Source of the DNA: an uncultured Helcococcus sp.
GTDB taxonomy: Bacteria > Bacillota > Clostridia > Tissierellales > Peptoniphilaceae
DNA: 16,250 nt
Assembly (NCBI GenBank): GCA_947253305.1
Contig: CAMXYZ010000016.1
Span: 1 to 16,250 of the forward strand
Direction: 5' to 3'
Part shown: positions 1 to 7,265 of the stretch, piece after piece
Numbering within the stretch: position 1 is the first letter of the stretch
Layout: each line of letters begins with the position of its first letter
Notes under the pieces: model-generated
What the model was told of the DNA's origin: nothing
What the model saw: only the letters and a program-made list of their open reading frames with translations
The model's database searches: none
Translations under genes and position numbers: made by a program

Positions 1-9
1 ATAATATTC

Positions 10-969
10 TTAATTATTAACTATATTTTTAGCTTCCCCATTTAGATAAGATATCAATGTATCAAATACTATATGAGCTCTTCTTTCTAATGATTCTTTA
101 GTCAGATAAGCGATATGAGGTTGGAGTAGTGTGTTTTTAGCATTTAATAATGGATAATCCTTATTTAAAGGTGGCTCATAATCAAATACATCAATTCCAG
201 CAAATGCTATTTCATCATTATTTAGTGCATCAGTTAGAGCTTCATTATCTACTATTGGACCTCTAGCGCAATTTATCAATATAGAATTTTTTTTCATTAA
301 TTTTAATTCATTTTTTCCAATAGTGTTTCTAGTAATATTATTTAATGGTAGATGAATACTTACTATATCAGATTCTTTTAGTAAATCTTCTAATGATTTG
401 TATTTTACTCCAAGACTCTTAAGATTTTCTTTTTCCGTATTTGAATATGCGACTACATTTGCATCAAATGCTAAGAATAATTTTGCCACATCGCTTCCGA
501 TATTGCCTGTGCCAATTATTCCTACTGTTTTTCCTTTAATTTCGTGACCGGTATAATATTGTTTAAAAGTATTTTGTTTTCTTACTTGTTTATCACCTTC
601 ATTAATCATTCTATAAATATTAAGAACTAATCCCATTACAAGTTCTTTTACAGAAGTATTTGAATAACCAGAAGCATTTGAAACCTTAATATTCCTTTTA
701 TTCATATATTCAATATCTACATGATCAAAACCTGTGAAAGCAATATTAATATATTCTAAATTTTTATTGTCTTCTAAAGCTTCATTAGCTAATGGATTAT
801 TAGCAATCATTATAATATCTGAATCGCCAACTCTTCTTTTTTGTTCTTGATTAGTTTCTGAGATATCTAAATAATAATTAAATTCGTGTCCCATCTCTTC
901 TAATTGTCTTTGATAATCTTTGATGATATTTTCATCAACTCCTAATGATTCTATTAATGTTATTTTCAT
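10..969 (-). CDS. D-2-hydroxyacid dehydrogenase (NAD-dependent family)
   Basis: Likely interconverts a 2-oxoacid and a D-2-hydroxyacid with a nicotinamide cofactor in the cytoplasm; the substrate cannot be read from sequence. The 319 residues match the family's usual 310-340. The Rossmann motif GTGNIG is at 153-158. The catalytic Arg-Glu-His set is complete: R236 in CARGPIVD, E265 in DVFDYEPP and H285 in LLQPHIAY. The loop after the second Rossmann strand reads VVAYSN (172-177), so the acidic residue typical of strictly NAD-specific members is a Ser. The start is supported by AGGAGG just upstream on the minus strand (about 972-977). It lies 11 bp after the nadE stop, so the two are probably co-transcribed. 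The stop codon (10-12) is inside the window. It could be a D-lactate, hydroxypyruvate or branched-chain hydroxyacid dehydrogenase; only the family is secure. Confidence 0.9.
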   Translation of the reverse strand: MKITLIESLGVDENIIKDYQRQLEEMGHEFNYYLDISETNQEQKRRVGDSDIIMIANNPLANEALEDNKNLEYINIAFTGFDHVDIEYMNKRNIKVSNASGYSNTSVKELVMGLVLNIYRMINEGDKQVRKQNTFKQYYTGHEIKGKTVGIIGTGNIGSDVAKLFLAFDANVVAYSNTEKENLKSLGVKYKSLEDLLKESDIVSIHLPLNNITRNTIGKNELKLMKKNSILINCARGPIVDNEALTDALNNDEIAFAGIDVFDYEPPLNKDYPLLNAKNTLLQPHIAYLTKESLERRAHIVFDTLISYLNGEAKNIVNN

Positions 970-980
970 AGGACCTCCTT

Positions 981-2816
981 TTAATTAAATGAATTCGGAT
1001 CAATATCGCTTGGTGTTATAAAGTCAATATTTTTAAGAGAGTATTCTAATATTTGTGGAAAGTCTGGACTAACATTTCTCTTAAATTGCTGAGTACTAAA
1101 TCTCCATAATAATTTGCTCATCCATTTATCAATTTCTTCTTCTGTATATTTCCCATCGAAAGCAACTTTTGCCATATATTTGATATTACTGATTTTAGAT
1201 TTATTCTTTACTAAATGATAAATGAAGAAATCGTGTAATTCATATGGGCCGACATTGTCTTCAGTATGTTGAACTATATTATCATTTTCATCGGTTGGTA
1301 ATAATTCTGGAGATATTGGAGTGTCCAATATATCAATTAATGTAGTTTTAAGCAATTCATTATTGCTTGAATTAGCTACATATCTAACAACTTCTTTTAA
1401 TAATGTCTTTGGAAGTCCGGAATTAACAGAATACATGGACATATGATCAGCATTATAAGTAGACCAACCAAGTGCAATCTCTGACATATTTCCAGTACCA
1501 AGTACTATACCACCATGTTTATTTGATAAGTCCATTAATATTTGAGTTCTTTCTCTAGCTTGCGCATTTTCAAAAGTAATATCATATTGAGTTTCGCTAT
1601 GTTCTATATCTTTGAAATGTTGAAGCACGGAATCAGTAATATCTATTGATTTATAAGTAACATTATATGCTTGTGCTAATTTTTCTCCATTTACTTTTGT
1701 TCTATTTGAAGTTCCTAAACCTGGCATACTTATTGCATATATATCTTTTGAATCTAGTTCTAGTTTAGAGTATGCAAATGATGCTACAATTAAAGCTAAA
1801 GTAGAATCAAGGCCACCTGAAAGTCCTAAAAATATCTTCTTATCCGGAATTTGCATCAATCTTCTAGCTAAAGCTTCGGATTGGATATCTAAGATATTGA
1901 TAAATTTTTTATCCATATCTTCTATATGATGGAAATAAGGTGTAGTACTTAATTTTCTTTTTAATTTATAATCTTCATTTTTAAGAATTATATTTTGATA
2001 ATTATAATAATTATAATATTTATTATCATTTCTAATTTCATCCAAATTTATTTCACTATATATCATTCCATCCCTGAATCTAGTAGATTCTTCTAGAACT
2101 TGACCATTTTCTATAATGTATTTATTTGAAGCATATACTCCGTTAGATGACGATTCAAAATTTGATGCACCAGCATATATTATTGCAATATTATTTTGTT
2201 TAGATATTGCTTTTAATATATCTAATGTATAATCAAGATTTTCAATATCTGTTTGCTTATTTCCAGCGATTAATAATATTGATGTATCTTTTGAAATATA
2301 TAAATTACTATTATATAATTCATTTTCAAATATTAGTTTTATATTTTTACCGTCTAGATTCAATCCAGATGTATCAGAGAAATTGAAATTAATAACTAGA
2401 TTTTCGAAGATCTGAGTAGGGCTAGAAGTATGATTAGAAAAATATTTTTGCTCTAAAAATTCATAAGTATCTCTAGTAGTATTTTCAAGAATCTTTCCAT
2501 TCTGTATATATAGCATTACACTTTTAGCTTTATTATCTGCTTTAATAGGTAAACCAAATACAAAAATAGTATTAGAATCTTTTGTTCTAGCAAGAATATC
2601 TTTTAATGCAACTTTGCAACGACTAATTATCTCATCATTTGTAATCATTTCTCCTGCAGAAACTCCTGTCAGACTTAGTTCAGGGAATAGAACTATATCC
2701 ATGTGATTTTTTGATGCATAGTCCATATATTTAAGCATTTCATTTTTATTATGATTTACATTTAGTAATTTAGTTTTTATATTTACACTTGCAACTCTTA
2801 AAAAATTTCTATTCAT
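981..2816 (-). CDS. nadE: NAD(+) synthetase, two-domain type with degenerate glutaminase domain
   Basis: Catalyses the last step of NAD synthesis, amidating nicotinic acid adenine dinucleotide with ATP. The order is an N-terminal nitrilase-type amidase domain (about 1-290) and a C-terminal synthetase domain (about 300-611). The synthetase domain looks complete: ATP P-loop SGGLDS 333-338, GTGNMSEIALGW 440-451, YNADHMSMY 454-462, TEDNVGPYELHDFF 518-531, and the terminal QFKRNVSPD near 577-585. The amidase domain keeps the first catalytic residue (E46 in FPELSLTG). It has Phe (F163, in LIFENEL) where the family has the nucleophile Cys of an ICED-type motif. The segment that carries the catalytic Lys is about four residues short (GKIL 107-110 to EF 119-120). 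I infer use of free ammonia rather than glutamine. Length is slightly below the usual 630-680. An AAAGGA site precedes the ATG at 2816. Confidence 0.92.
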   Translation of the reverse strand: MNRNFLRVASVNIKTKLLNVNHNKNEMLKYMDYASKNHMDIVLFPELSLTGVSAGEMITNDEIISRCKVALKDILARTKDSNTIFVFGLPIKADNKAKSVMLYIQNGKILENTTRDTYEFLEQKYFSNHTSSPTQIFENLVINFNFSDTSGLNLDGKNIKLIFENELYNSNLYISKDTSILLIAGNKQTDIENLDYTLDILKAISKQNNIAIIYAGASNFESSSNGVYASNKYIIENGQVLEESTRFRDGMIYSEINLDEIRNDNKYYNYYNYQNIILKNEDYKLKRKLSTTPYFHHIEDMDKKFINILDIQSEALARRLMQIPDKKIFLGLSGGLDSTLALIVASFAYSKLELDSKDIYAISMPGLGTSNRTKVNGEKLAQAYNVTYKSIDITDSVLQHFKDIEHSETQYDITFENAQARERTQILMDLSNKHGGIVLGTGNMSEIALGWSTYNADHMSMYSVNSGLPKTLLKEVVRYVANSSNNELLKTTLIDILDTPISPELLPTDENDNIVQHTEDNVGPYELHDFFIYHLVKNKSKISNIKYMAKVAFDGKYTEEEIDKWMSKLLWRFSTQQFKRNVSPDFPQILEYSLKNIDFITPSDIDPNSFN

Positions 2817-2858
2817 TATTTATCCTTTACTATAATTTCTTATTATTAACTTATTTAC

Positions 2859-2887
2859 ATTATACCAATAATGAGAAAAAGTATAAA
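2859..2887 (-). promoter_or_regulatory. Predicted sigma-A promoter for nadE and the dehydrogenase
   Basis: Read on the minus strand, a perfect -10 TATAAT (2859-2864) lies 17 nt after a weaker -35 TTTATA (2882-2887), pointing into nadE with a leader of roughly 35 nt. The same TTTATA-17-TATAAT arrangement recurs upstream of the ATP-grasp gene. Prediction from consensus only. Confidence 0.45.
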
Positions 2888-2905
2888 TTTTTTATAAAAA
2901 TTATA

Positions 2906-2934
2906 TTGCTTAATATACTCTATAGGGGTATAAT
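2906..2934 (+). promoter_or_regulatory. Predicted sigma-A promoter of the copA operon
   Basis: The -35 TTGCTT (2906-2911) and perfect -10 TATAAT (2929-2934) are separated by exactly 17 nt. The predicted start near 2941 gives a leader of about 20 nt carrying the GGAG site (2950-2953) of copA. It is divergent from the nadE promoter, with about 18 bp between the two -35 boxes. Confidence 0.7.
2914..2932. promoter_or_regulatory. Candidate CsoR operator in the copA promoter
   Basis: TATACTCTATAGGGGTATA is a quasi-palindrome. The arms TATAC and GTATA are symmetric, with a C-containing left half and a GGGG right half, as in CsoR operators of other Firmicutes. It fills the spacer between -35 and -10 and overlaps four bases of the -10, so a bound repressor would block RNA polymerase. 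A CsoR gene lies in the same operon (5534-5806). The call rests on symmetry, position and context, not on a binding test. Confidence 0.6.
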
Positions 2935-2960
2935 GGAAATATAAAGATTGGAGAGAAATT

Positions 2961-5534
2961 ATGGATAAAAGAAAATTTGATATAGAAGGTATGACCTGCT
3001 CAGCCTGTCAATTAACAGTTGAAAATTCAGTTAAGAAATTAGGTCTTGAGAATGTAAATGTAAGTTTATTAACAAATACATTAGATGTAGATTTAGAAAA
3101 TACAACTCTTTCGGACGAGGATATAATTAAGGCTGTTGAGAATGCAGGATATAGAGCTATTGTAAGAGGCACAAAAAACGATGAAAAAAAAGCGATAAAA
3201 AATCCAAAGCTTGAAATAGAGAATGAAGCTAAGAAATTAAAAAATAGATTAATAGTTTCTATTCCATTGATGGTAATTTTAATGTATATAGCGATGGGTG
3301 AGATGATTAATTTACCTTATCCGAATATTCTAAAAGATTATCATGGAGCTGGACTATATTCATTATTGCAATTGATATTTACAATACCAATATTATATGT
3401 AAATAGGTCATATTTTATTAATGGTTTTAGATCATTATTAAAAGGACATCCAAATATGGATTCACTTGTAGCACTTGGTTCATCTGCTGCTGTAGTTTAT
3501 GGACTATTTGCGACGATAATGATTAATTATGGACTAGGTATAAAAAATCAGGATATAGTATTACATTATAGACACGATCTATATTATGAAGCTGCTACTA
3601 TGATATTGACTTTAATTACATTAGGTCATTATTTTGAAGCAAAGTCAAAGGCTAAAACCACAGATTCAATTAATCGTCTGATAGAATTGCAACCGGAGAC
3701 AGTTACTAGAATTGAAAATGGGAATGAAGAAATAATAGATATATCCGAAATTATGGTAGGAGATATAATTAAAATTAAACCAGGAGAAAGATTAGCGGTA
3801 GATGGAGTAATTATTGAGGGAAGTTCTTCAATAGATACATCTGCTATTACTGGTGAATCAATGCCTGTTGAAGTGAGAGTTGATTCCAATGTGATTTCTG
3901 GTTCTGTAAATCAAACTGGTTCTTTTAATATGAAGGCTACTAAAGTAGGATCAGATACTACAATATCCAAAATAATAACACTGATGGAAGAAGCTTCAGC
4001 AACAAAAGCTCCAATTTCAAAGATGGTAGATAAAATATCAGGAATATTTGTTCCTATTGTAATTACATTATCTATATTATCCTTTATATTTTGGATTATA
4101 ACTGGAAAAGAATTCACTTTTGCATTTTCTATTGCAATAGGTATATTAGTTATTTCATGTCCTTGTGCATTAGGTCTAGCTACACCTGTGGCTATAATGG
4201 TTGCAACTGGTAAAGCTGCGGACAATGGAATTTTAATAAAGAATGCAGAATCTTTAGAATTACTAAAAGATATCGATACAATAATCTTTGATAAGACAGG
4301 AACTATAACAAGAGGACAGGCGGTATTAACAAATATTACATTGATAGATGAAATTGATGCAAAAGAAGTAATTTCTATAGCTTATGGTCTTGAGTCTAGT
4401 TCACAGCATCCATTAGCTAAGGCTATAATAGACCATGCTAAAGAAAAAGGTGTTGAGGCATTAGAGATAAATAAATTTGATTCAATTACAGGAAAAGGAA
4501 TTGTCGGTGAATACAATAATAAGAAATATTATATAGGAAATGAAAAATTATTAAGTGAATTAAACATTAATAATCAAGAAGTGAAGGACAAGTCTAATAT
4601 GTATTCTAAAGAAGGCAAGACTGCTGTTTATCTTTTTGACGAAGAAAAAGTATTAGCAATATTTGCAATTGCAGATGCTATTAAGAATACTTCAAAAGCA
4701 GCTATTGAGAAAATTAAAGAATTTGGTATCAAGACAGTTATGCTTACTGGAGATAATAAAATTACAGCAAATACAGTTGCTAAAGAAATCGGAATAGATG
4801 AATATAAAGCAGAATTATTACCTCAGGATAAAGATAAAATAGTACAGGATTATCAAGATGATAATAAAAAAGTTGCTATGGTTGGAGATGGTATAAATGA
4901 TGCTCCAGCATTGATAAGATCAGATATTGGTATTGGAGTTGCACAAGGTACTGATATAGCAATTGAAGCAGCTGATTTAATATTAATAAAGTCTAATTTA
5001 CAAGATATTGTAAGTGCAATTAAATTGAGTGAAGATACTATTAAAAATATAAAGCAAAATTTATTTTGGGCTTTTATATATAATATAGTATCTATACCAA
5101 TAGCAATGGGTATATTCTATTCAACTTTTGGAATTAAATTAAACCCAATGATAGGAGCATTTGCTATGAGCATGTCATCAATATTTGTAGTTTTAAATTC
5201 ATTGAGATTAAGAAATACAAAAATAAATTATGAAGTATTTGATGAATATGATGATGAAAAATATGAAGTAATTTATGATAAAATAAATAATATCAGTAAT
5301 AAAAAATTTGAAAATGAAGGAGAGCTTATGGAAAAGAGAATTTTACATATAGAAGGAATGTCATGTACTCACTGCAAGAAATCAGTAGAGAAAGCATTAT
5401 CAAGTTTTTCTAAGGATGTCGTTGTTTCACTTGAAGATAAAAGTGCTACAGTTTTAGTTAATAAAAATATAAAAGATGATGAATTAATAACAGCTGTAGA
5501 AGAAGCTGGTTATGAAGTTGTGAGTGTTGAGTAA
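2961..5534 (+). CDS. copA: Copper-exporting P1B-1-type ATPase with N- and C-terminal metal-binding domains
   Basis: Membrane pump that exports Cu(I) using ATP. The N-terminal heavy-metal domain has GMTCSAC with C13 and C16. Membrane helices lie at about 97-112, 131-147, 167-190, 207-223, 360-381 and 386-410, and two more at about 700-746. Actuator TGES is at 297-300 and the copper channel CPC at 400-402. Phosphorylation DKTGT is at 444-448 (D444), the SQHP motif at 481-484, TGD at 596-598 and GDGINDAP at 642-649. YN (707-708) and MSMSS (736-740) in the last two helices are the Cu(I)-type signature. Unusually, an acidic linker (about 751-789) leads to a second, C-terminal heavy-metal domain (790-857) with C802 and C805. 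An internal ribosome site may release that domain as a separate protein. The stop overlaps the csoR start by one base. Copper-responsive control by CsoR is likely. Confidence 0.96.
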   Translation: MDKRKFDIEGMTCSACQLTVENSVKKLGLENVNVSLLTNTLDVDLENTTLSDEDIIKAVENAGYRAIVRGTKNDEKKAIKNPKLEIENEAKKLKNRLIVSIPLMVILMYIAMGEMINLPYPNILKDYHGAGLYSLLQLIFTIPILYVNRSYFINGFRSLLKGHPNMDSLVALGSSAAVVYGLFATIMINYGLGIKNQDIVLHYRHDLYYEAATMILTLITLGHYFEAKSKAKTTDSINRLIELQPETVTRIENGNEEIIDISEIMVGDIIKIKPGERLAVDGVIIEGSSSIDTSAITGESMPVEVRVDSNVISGSVNQTGSFNMKATKVGSDTTISKIITLMEEASATKAPISKMVDKISGIFVPIVITLSILSFIFWIITGKEFTFAFSIAIGILVISCPCALGLATPVAIMVATGKAADNGILIKNAESLELLKDIDTIIFDKTGTITRGQAVLTNITLIDEIDAKEVISIAYGLESSSQHPLAKAIIDHAKEKGVEALEINKFDSITGKGIVGEYNNKKYYIGNEKLLSELNINNQEVKDKSNMYSKEGKTAVYLFDEEKVLAIFAIADAIKNTSKAAIEKIKEFGIKTVMLTGDNKITANTVAKEIGIDEYKAELLPQDKDKIVQDYQDDNKKVAMVGDGINDAPALIRSDIGIGVAQGTDIAIEAADLILIKSNLQDIVSAIKLSEDTIKNIKQNLFWAFIYNIVSIPIAMGIFYSTFGIKLNPMIGAFAMSMSSIFVVLNSLRLRNTKINYEVFDEYDDEKYEVIYDKINNISNKKFENEGELMEKRILHIEGMSCTHCKKSVEKALSSFSKDVVVSLEDKSATVLVNKNIKDDELITAVEEAGYEVVSVE
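5318..5322 (+). promoter_or_regulatory. Internal Shine-Dalgarno inside copA for the CopZ-like domain
   Basis: AGGAG lies 5 nt before the in-frame ATG at 5328-5330 and translates within copA as part of the residues just before M790. Strength and spacing equal those of true starts in this window, for example the trxB start at 6322. Confidence 0.6.
5328..5534 (+). CDS. Nested CopZ-like copper chaperone by internal initiation (candidate)
   Basis: An in-frame start (codon 790 of copA) would give a 68-residue protein, the usual size of free CopZ. It contains the complete ferredoxin-like heavy-metal domain with HIEGMSCTHC, the Cu(I) ligands at C13 and C16 of the short product, and the closing AGYEV strand. 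The AGGAG site 5 nt upstream and exact domain boundary at the Met support real initiation. No separate copZ is present in this cluster, where Firmicutes often carry csoR-copZ-copA. The product would carry Cu(I) to CopA or CsoR in the cytoplasm. The alternative is that only the fused form is made and the AGGAG is coincidental; sequence alone does not decide. Confidence 0.55.
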   Translation: MEKRILHIEGMSCTHCKKSVEKALSSFSKDVVVSLEDKSATVLVNKNIKDDELITAVEEAGYEVVSVE

Positions 5535-5806
5535 TGAAAGCTGATCAAAAATTAATTCTAAATAGACTTAATAGAATAAAAGGTCAGATAGATGGAATTA
5601 TAAAAATGGTTGAAGATGATCAATATTGTCTAGATATATCTAATCAGATACTCGCAGTAAATTCTGCATTAAAGTCAACAAATAGAGAGATAATTAGCGC
5701 TCACTTGCAATCATGCTTGACAGACACATTCTATTCTGACAATAAAAAAGAAATTGAGCAAAAAATTGAAGAAATTGAAAAATTAATAATTAAATTAGGA
5801 AAGTAA
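5534..5806 (+). CDS. csoR: CsoR-family Cu(I)-sensing transcriptional repressor
   Basis: Small all-helical repressor that binds DNA when metal-free and lets go on binding Cu(I). At 90 residues it is the normal family length. The diagnostic Cu ligands are present with canonical spacing: C32 (YCLDI), H57 and C61 (HLQSC), that is 25 and 4 residues apart. The RLNRIKGQIDGI helix near 11-22 is the basic N-terminal DNA-contact region typical of the family. The TAATG overlap with the copA stop suggests translational coupling. It probably controls its own operon through the dyad at 2914-2932. The Cys-His-Cys set argues for copper; RcnR/FrmR-type nickel or formaldehyde sensors carry additional or different ligands. 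Confidence 0.93.
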   Translation: MKADQKLILNRLNRIKGQIDGIIKMVEDDQYCLDISNQILAVNSALKSTNREIISAHLQSCLTDTFYSDNKKEIEQKIEEIEKLIIKLGK

Positions 5807-5832
5807 TATTGTTAGCAAAATAATGAGGTAAG

Positions 5833-6309
5833 ATGTTAAATATTGTTTTATTTGAACCAGAAATAGCTGTTAATACAGCAAATATATCACGAACTTGTTA
5901 TCTTACAAATACTAGATTACATTTAATAAGACCTCTTGGTTTTAGAATAAGTGACAAGGTAATGAGAAGAGTAGGATTAGATTATTGGGAACATGTAGAT
6001 TTAGTTGTCCACAATAATTTTGAAGATTTTATAGAATATAAAAACAGTACAGATAAAGAAGCTAGAATATTTTTATCTACAACTCACGCAAAAAAATATT
6101 ATCATGAAGTAGAATATAAAGATGGAGATTATATTATGTTTGGAAGTGAGTCAAAAGGTGTATATGATTATATTCACGATGCATTACGAGGTAATGGGAT
6201 TAAAATTCCAATGAGATCAGATAGTGATAGATCATTGAATTTATGTAATTCTGCTAATATAATTTTGTATGAAGCATATAGACAAATTGGATTTAATAAA
6301 ATGGGATAA
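5833..6309 (+). CDS. trmL: tRNA (cytidine/uridine(34)-2'-O)-methyltransferase, SPOUT class
   Basis: Methylates the 2'-hydroxyl of the wobble nucleotide (C34/U34) of tRNA-Leu isoacceptors using S-adenosylmethionine. The 158 residues match E. coli TrmL almost end to end. Motif 1 NTANISR is at 14-20 and RLHLIRPLGF at 28-37. Motif 2 is GDYIMFGSESKG at 98-109. Motif 3 is IPMRSDSDRSLNLCNS at 125-140, followed by YEAYRQIG. The last two motifs build the trefoil-knot cofactor pocket. TGAGGT (5824-5829) precedes the ATG. The gene sits 26 bp after csoR and 12 bp before the trxB-like gene, with no visible terminator, so it is probably in the same transcript. Confidence 0.94.
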   Translation: MLNIVLFEPEIAVNTANISRTCYLTNTRLHLIRPLGFRISDKVMRRVGLDYWEHVDLVVHNNFEDFIEYKNSTDKEARIFLSTTHAKKYYHEVEYKDGDYIMFGSESKGVYDYIHDALRGNGIKIPMRSDSDRSLNLCNSANIILYEAYRQIGFNKMG

Positions 6310-6321
6310 AAGGAGAAAATA

Positions 6322-7254
6322 ATGATATATGATGTAATAATTTTAGGAGCAGGTCCAGCAGGACTCTCAGCTGGAATATATGCAGCTAGAGCAGGATTAA
6401 ATACCGCAATAATTGAAAAAGGACAAGTTGGTGGACAAATATCCTTAACTCTAACTGTCGATAATTATCCAGGAGCAGATAATGTTCCTACAGGTCCGGA
6501 TTTGACTGAGAAAATGTTAGGACAAGCAACTAGTTTTGGAAGTGAATTTATTAGTGACACAATAAATTCAATTGGATTAGATGGTGATATTAAAGTGTTA
6601 AAATCTGATAAAGAAGAATATAGAACAAAGACAATTATTTATGCAGCAGGTGCACATCCAAGAAAACTTAATATACCAGGAGAAAAAGAATATACTGGTA
6701 AAGGAGTGGCATATTGTGCAACATGTGATGGAGCGTTTTTCCAAGGTGCAGATATATATGTTGTAGGTGCTGGCGATGCTGCCGTAGAAGAAGCTATATT
6801 TTTAACTAAATTTGGTAAAAGAGTAATTATACTTGCAAGAGGTGATGAATTAACAGCAGCAAATATTATTAAAGAAAAAGCTTTTAATAATGAAAAAATT
6901 GAAATCAAATATAATACTGAGGTTAAAGAAGTTGGTGGTGGAGCATTTCTTGAAGAATTAGTTCTTGAAAACAATAAAACTGGTGAAAGAGAATTAGTTC
7001 AAATTAAAGAAGGAGAACCAGCATTCGGATTCTTTGTGTTTATAGGATATATACCAAATACTGAATTAGTAAAAGATTTAGTAGAATTAGAGAGAGGATA
7101 TATAAAGGCTTCGGAAGATACTAAGACAAATGTACCAGGGATATTTGCAGCAGGCGATGTAAGAACTAAGAGAGTTAGACAGGTTATTACAGCAGCATCT
7201 GATGGTGCGGTCGCAGCTATAGAAGCTCAAAGATATATAGAAAACTTAGAATAA
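6322..7254 (+). CDS. trxB: Thioredoxin reductase-like flavoprotein with altered pyridine-nucleotide site
   Basis: FAD enzyme of the low-molecular-weight thioredoxin reductase family, passing electrons to a redox Cys pair. FAD motif GAGPAG is at 9-14, the redox-active CATC at C132-C135 and the second Rossmann motif GAGDAA at 149-154. The FAD-closing GIFAAGDV is at 273-280 and the helix RQVITAASDGAVAA at 286-299. Length (310) is normal. The expected HRRxxxR 2'-phosphate clamp is A172-R173-G174-DEL-T178, so only one Arg is left and NADPH specificity is doubtful. NADH or another donor is possible. No thioredoxin gene is in the window, so the partner is unknown. An AGGAG site (6311-6315) precedes the ATG. 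It shares an operon-like run with trmL and the GH29 gene. Confidence 0.9.
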   Translation: MIYDVIILGAGPAGLSAGIYAARAGLNTAIIEKGQVGGQISLTLTVDNYPGADNVPTGPDLTEKMLGQATSFGSEFISDTINSIGLDGDIKVLKSDKEEYRTKTIIYAAGAHPRKLNIPGEKEYTGKGVAYCATCDGAFFQGADIYVVGAGDAAVEEAIFLTKFGKRVIILARGDELTAANIIKEKAFNNEKIEIKYNTEVKEVGGGAFLEELVLENNKTGERELVQIKEGEPAFGFFVFIGYIPNTELVKDLVELERGYIKASEDTKTNVPGIFAAGDVRTKRVRQVITAASDGAVAAIEAQRYIENLE

Positions 7255-7265
7255 TTGGAGATATT

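Noticed and set aside
1..9. End of a further gene or terminator before the dehydrogenase stop
   Set aside because: Only nine bases are available; no call can be supported.
2817..2960. CsoR control of nadE through the same operator
   Set aside because: The dyad is about 27 bp upstream of the predicted nadE -35 and does not overlap that promoter; nothing in the sequence supports joint control.
3629..4225. Minus-strand open frames of 86 and 104 codons opposite copA
   Set aside because: They lie wholly antisense to conserved ATPase domains, show no recognisable family and have no convincing ribosome sites; they mirror the codon pattern of copA.
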